The position numbers and the translations under genes were made by a program. 7,787 nucleotides of DNA, from contig CAZRES010000137.1 in NCBI GenBank assembly GCA_964598885.1, positions 1-7,787 on the forward strand. Direction: 5' to 3'. Below are positions 5,997 to 7,787 of this stretch, one piece after another. The notes beneath the pieces are model-generated. The model saw nothing but the letters and a program-made list of their open reading frames with translations, was not told the origin of the DNA and did no database searches. The stretch comes from SURF-33 sp964598885 (lineage in GTDB: Bacteria; Desulfobacterota; Desulfobacteria; Desulfobacterales; Desulfosalsimonadaceae). Within the stretch, counting starts at the first letter, position 1; each line of letters opens with the position of its first letter.

Positions 5997-7520
5997 TTAA
6001 CCGGGCATCCGTTTTTGGTTTTTTATAACCGTTTTTCCGGACATTCGCAACAGTTCCCGCAGATCGCTTCCCATGACGATGCAAAATCCCAGCGGGAAGA
6101 AGCATAAAAAGGGAATGGCCGGCCAGGTGCCCCGATGCCAGGCGAAAACCACCGGGACCAGGGTATAGAGCAAAAGCGGAAGGTTGATCACCAGGTTGAT
6201 GAGGCCGTGGGTTTGAAAGGCTGTCTGAAATGCCACCGGGATGCCGTCGGTGATCCCGAATTTGGGGGTCCGCAAGAACACGCCGCCTTTTTGGGTCAGT
6301 CCTTTGATCACCGCCAGGGAAAAAAAAGGCGCCAGGCCGATGCTGGCTGCGGGCAGGAGGGGAAGCACCCAGAGGTCCCGGCGCCCGCAGTCCCGCCATC
6401 CATAAATCAGGTAATAGCAGATCACGGCGATGCCGGTGAGCAGAAATAGCGGCACGTCAAAACAGATGATCTGGTAAACGCCGATGCCGATACGGTTTAA
6501 CAATACCGGAAATAACGTGATGGTGGCCGCAAACGCGAATATCCAGCAGAAATTGGCCAGTAAATGGCCCGCGGCCTCAATTTTGACTCCAGGGGATACT
6601 GCCGAGACCATGAGTTTCGGAAGGAGTTTTTTGGCGGTCTGAATGGCCCCTTTTCCCCAGCGCTCCTGCTGGCGCCGGAAATCGGAAAGGGTCACCGGAA
6701 GTTCCGAGGGGACCACCACATCGCCGGCGTATACGAACCGCCATCCGGCCATCTGGGCGCGGTAGCTTAAATCCAAATCTTCGGTCACGGTATCCGACGA
6801 CCACCCACCGGCGCTTTCAATGGCAGTTTTCCGCCAGATCCCGGCGGTTCCGTTGAAATTGAAAAACAGCCCGCACCGGAACCGGACCTCGTGTTCGATG
6901 CCGAAATGGGTGGACAGCAGCAAGGACTGTAGACGGGTCAGCCAGGAATACCCGGCGTTGAGAAACCCCCACCTGGCCTGGACCATACCGATATCCGGAC
7001 GGGTGAAATGGGGGACCATTTTTTGGAGAAAATCGGGCCGGGGAACAAAATCGGCGTCAAATACGGCGATCAACTCCCCGGAGGCCCGATCTAGTCCATT
7101 GGCCAGGGCACCGGCCTTATATCCCGTGCGCCGGTCTCGCCGGACGGGATAAACAACCATTCCCCGGGCGGACCAGCAGGCCACCCGTTCATCCACCACC
7201 TGCCGGGTGTGGTCGGTGGAATCATCCAGCACCTGGATTTCAAGCTTTTCCGTCGGCCAGTCAAAGGCCGCCACCGCGTCAATGAGTCGTCCGGCCACCA
7301 AGGATTCATTATACAGGGGAAGCTGGACGGTGACCAGGGGCAGTGTCTCTGGTAAGGAGAGATCTTTTTTACATTCAGGGGCTGGTTCAGGGGCCTGAGC
7401 CGTCCGGACGCACCGACGCCAGCAGTAAATCATCCAGATCCGGTGGATGCCGTAGAGAGCCAGTCCGCCGACGGCCAGAAAATGAATCACCGTCAGCACA
7501 TTGAGGATCAGCGATGCCAT
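5997..7520 (-). CDS. Membrane family-2 glycosyltransferase (cellulose synthase / CslA-like, processive type)
   Basis: A complete 507-residue inner-membrane GT2 enzyme that uses a nucleotide sugar on the cytoplasmic side. After an N-terminal membrane helix (about 5-33), the catalytic domain (about 62-300) has all the family motifs: VQLPLYNE (65-72), LDDSTDHT with Asp99/Asp100, the DxD-type FDADFVP (Asp155, Asp157), TEDLDLSYRAQMAGW (246-260) and QQERWGKG with the QxxRW signature (284-288). About five membrane helices follow (around 318-342, 350-374, 383-405, 441-462, 467-485), separated by a loop containing FLRTPKFG. QxxRW and this topology suggest a processive or glucomannan-synthase-like beta-glycosyltransferase, but some single-sugar transferases share them. 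No PilZ domain is present, unlike bacterial cellulose synthase. The ATG lies 3 nt after the rhodanese stop, and its GGTGAG Shine-Dalgarno (7528-7533) falls inside the upstream coding end, indicating translational coupling. The sugar and acceptor are unknown. Confidence 0.9.
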   Translation of the reverse strand: MASLILNVLTVIHFLAVGGLALYGIHRIWMIYCWRRCVRTAQAPEPAPECKKDLSLPETLPLVTVQLPLYNESLVAGRLIDAVAAFDWPTEKLEIQVLDDSTDHTRQVVDERVACWSARGMVVYPVRRDRRTGYKAGALANGLDRASGELIAVFDADFVPRPDFLQKMVPHFTRPDIGMVQARWGFLNAGYSWLTRLQSLLLSTHFGIEHEVRFRCGLFFNFNGTAGIWRKTAIESAGGWSSDTVTEDLDLSYRAQMAGWRFVYAGDVVVPSELPVTLSDFRRQQERWGKGAIQTAKKLLPKLMVSAVSPGVKIEAAGHLLANFCWIFAFAATITLFPVLLNRIGIGVYQIICFDVPLFLLTGIAVICYYLIYGWRDCGRRDLWVLPLLPAASIGLAPFFSLAVIKGLTQKGGVFLRTPKFGITDGIPVAFQTAFQTHGLINLVINLPLLLYTLVPVVFAWHRGTWPAIPFLCFFPLGFCIVMGSDLRELLRMSGKTVIKNQKRMPG

Positions 7521-7523
7521 GGA

Positions 7524-7787
7524 TCATCTCACCAGGGGACGCTTCTGTACCCACTCTTCGGTGCCGCCTTCATAGTTGAGGGCGACCGGCAGCTCGCTGA
7601 GCTGATGGACCAGCCAGGTATAGCCGGACCGGATGCCGGCGGTGCAGTAGTAAACCACCGGTTTATCCAGATCCACGCGCTGTTTTATCAGCAGCATCTT
7701 GAGTTCTTCAGGGGAAAGGACCTGTCGCTGGCGGCCCTGGTAAAATTTTTTCCAGGAGATATGGACCGCTCCCGGCAGACGCCCGGG
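7524..7787 (-). CDS. Rhodanese-domain sulfurtransferase, 5' end cut by window edge
   Basis: The last 87 residues of a rhodanese-like protein; the N-terminal part is beyond base 7787. Rhodaneses carry sulfur as a persulfide on an active-site cysteine. Visible signs are RLPGAVHISWKKF near the start (the conserved PGAxHI step), a helix PEELKMLL, and PVVYYCTAGIRSGYTW with the six-residue active-site loop Cys-Thr-Ala-Gly-Ile-Arg; the cysteine codon is at 7644-7646. The segment then ends with NYEGGTEEWVQ, matching the usual GGxxxW end of the domain. The catalytic cysteine is present, so the domain should be active. The fragment could be a single-domain protein or the second domain of a tandem sulfurtransferase; the window cannot tell. 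It is the first visible gene of the operon with the glycosyltransferase and the fusion enzyme. Confidence 0.85.
   Translation of the reverse strand, partial: PGRLPGAVHISWKKFYQGRQRQVLSPEELKMLLIKQRVDLDKPVVYYCTAGIRSGYTWLVHQLSELPVALNYEGGTEEWVQKRPLVR
7528..7533 (-). promoter_or_regulatory. Shine-Dalgarno of the glycosyltransferase inside the rhodanese gene end
   Basis: GGTGAG on the minus strand is 7 nt before the ATG at 7518-7520 and overlaps the last codons of the rhodanese gene (stop 7524-7526). This supports coupled translation of the two genes. Confidence 0.55.

Noticed and set aside
5965..6399. 144-codon minus-strand frame overlapping the end of the glycosyltransferase
   Set aside because: It is out of frame within the well-supported glycosyltransferase, Pro/Arg-rich and without motifs; a shadow frame.

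Overview
The window is a 7.8 kb piece of a G+C-moderate bacterial chromosome. All six recognisable genes lie on the minus strand, so transcription runs from high to low coordinates. No rRNA, tRNA, CRISPR array or insertion sequence is visible. The style of the proteins (a long radical-SAM/methyltransferase fusion, a CsgG-like export protein, RssA-type patatin, PQQ sugar dehydrogenase lipoprotein) suggests a Gram-negative anaerobe, perhaps a deltaproteobacterium / Desulfobacterota member. That placement is an inference from family resemblance, not proof.

In transcription order, the right side (7787 to 2750) looks like one compact operon: the C-terminal part of a rhodanese sulfurtransferase, then 3 nt later a membrane GT2 glycosyltransferase, then 28 nt later a 1072-residue multidomain protein. 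This protein joins a PqqD-like N-terminal segment, a radical-SAM domain with a degenerate SPASM-like tail, an arsenite-methyltransferase-like (ArsM-like) domain with its thiol-binding cysteines, and a cysteine-rich C-terminal region resembling the uncharacterised DUF5714 family. It is the outstanding feature of the window. A gene organised this way next to a glycosyltransferase and a sulfurtransferase suggests chemistry on arsenic (or another thiophilic element), or on a sugar, lipid or peptide. The substrate cannot be read from sequence.

A 205-bp spacer follows, then a CsgG/HfaB-like secreted protein with a Sec signal peptide but no lipobox. After a 199-bp AT-richer spacer containing an inverted repeat comes a patatin-like (RssA-type) serine hydrolase with a GTG start. 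After a 107-bp spacer carrying a plausible sigma-70 promoter comes a PQQ-dependent aldose sugar dehydrogenase lipoprotein that runs off the left edge. These three genes have gaps of more than 100 bp between them and look like separate transcription units; they do not obviously share a pathway with each other or with the operon.
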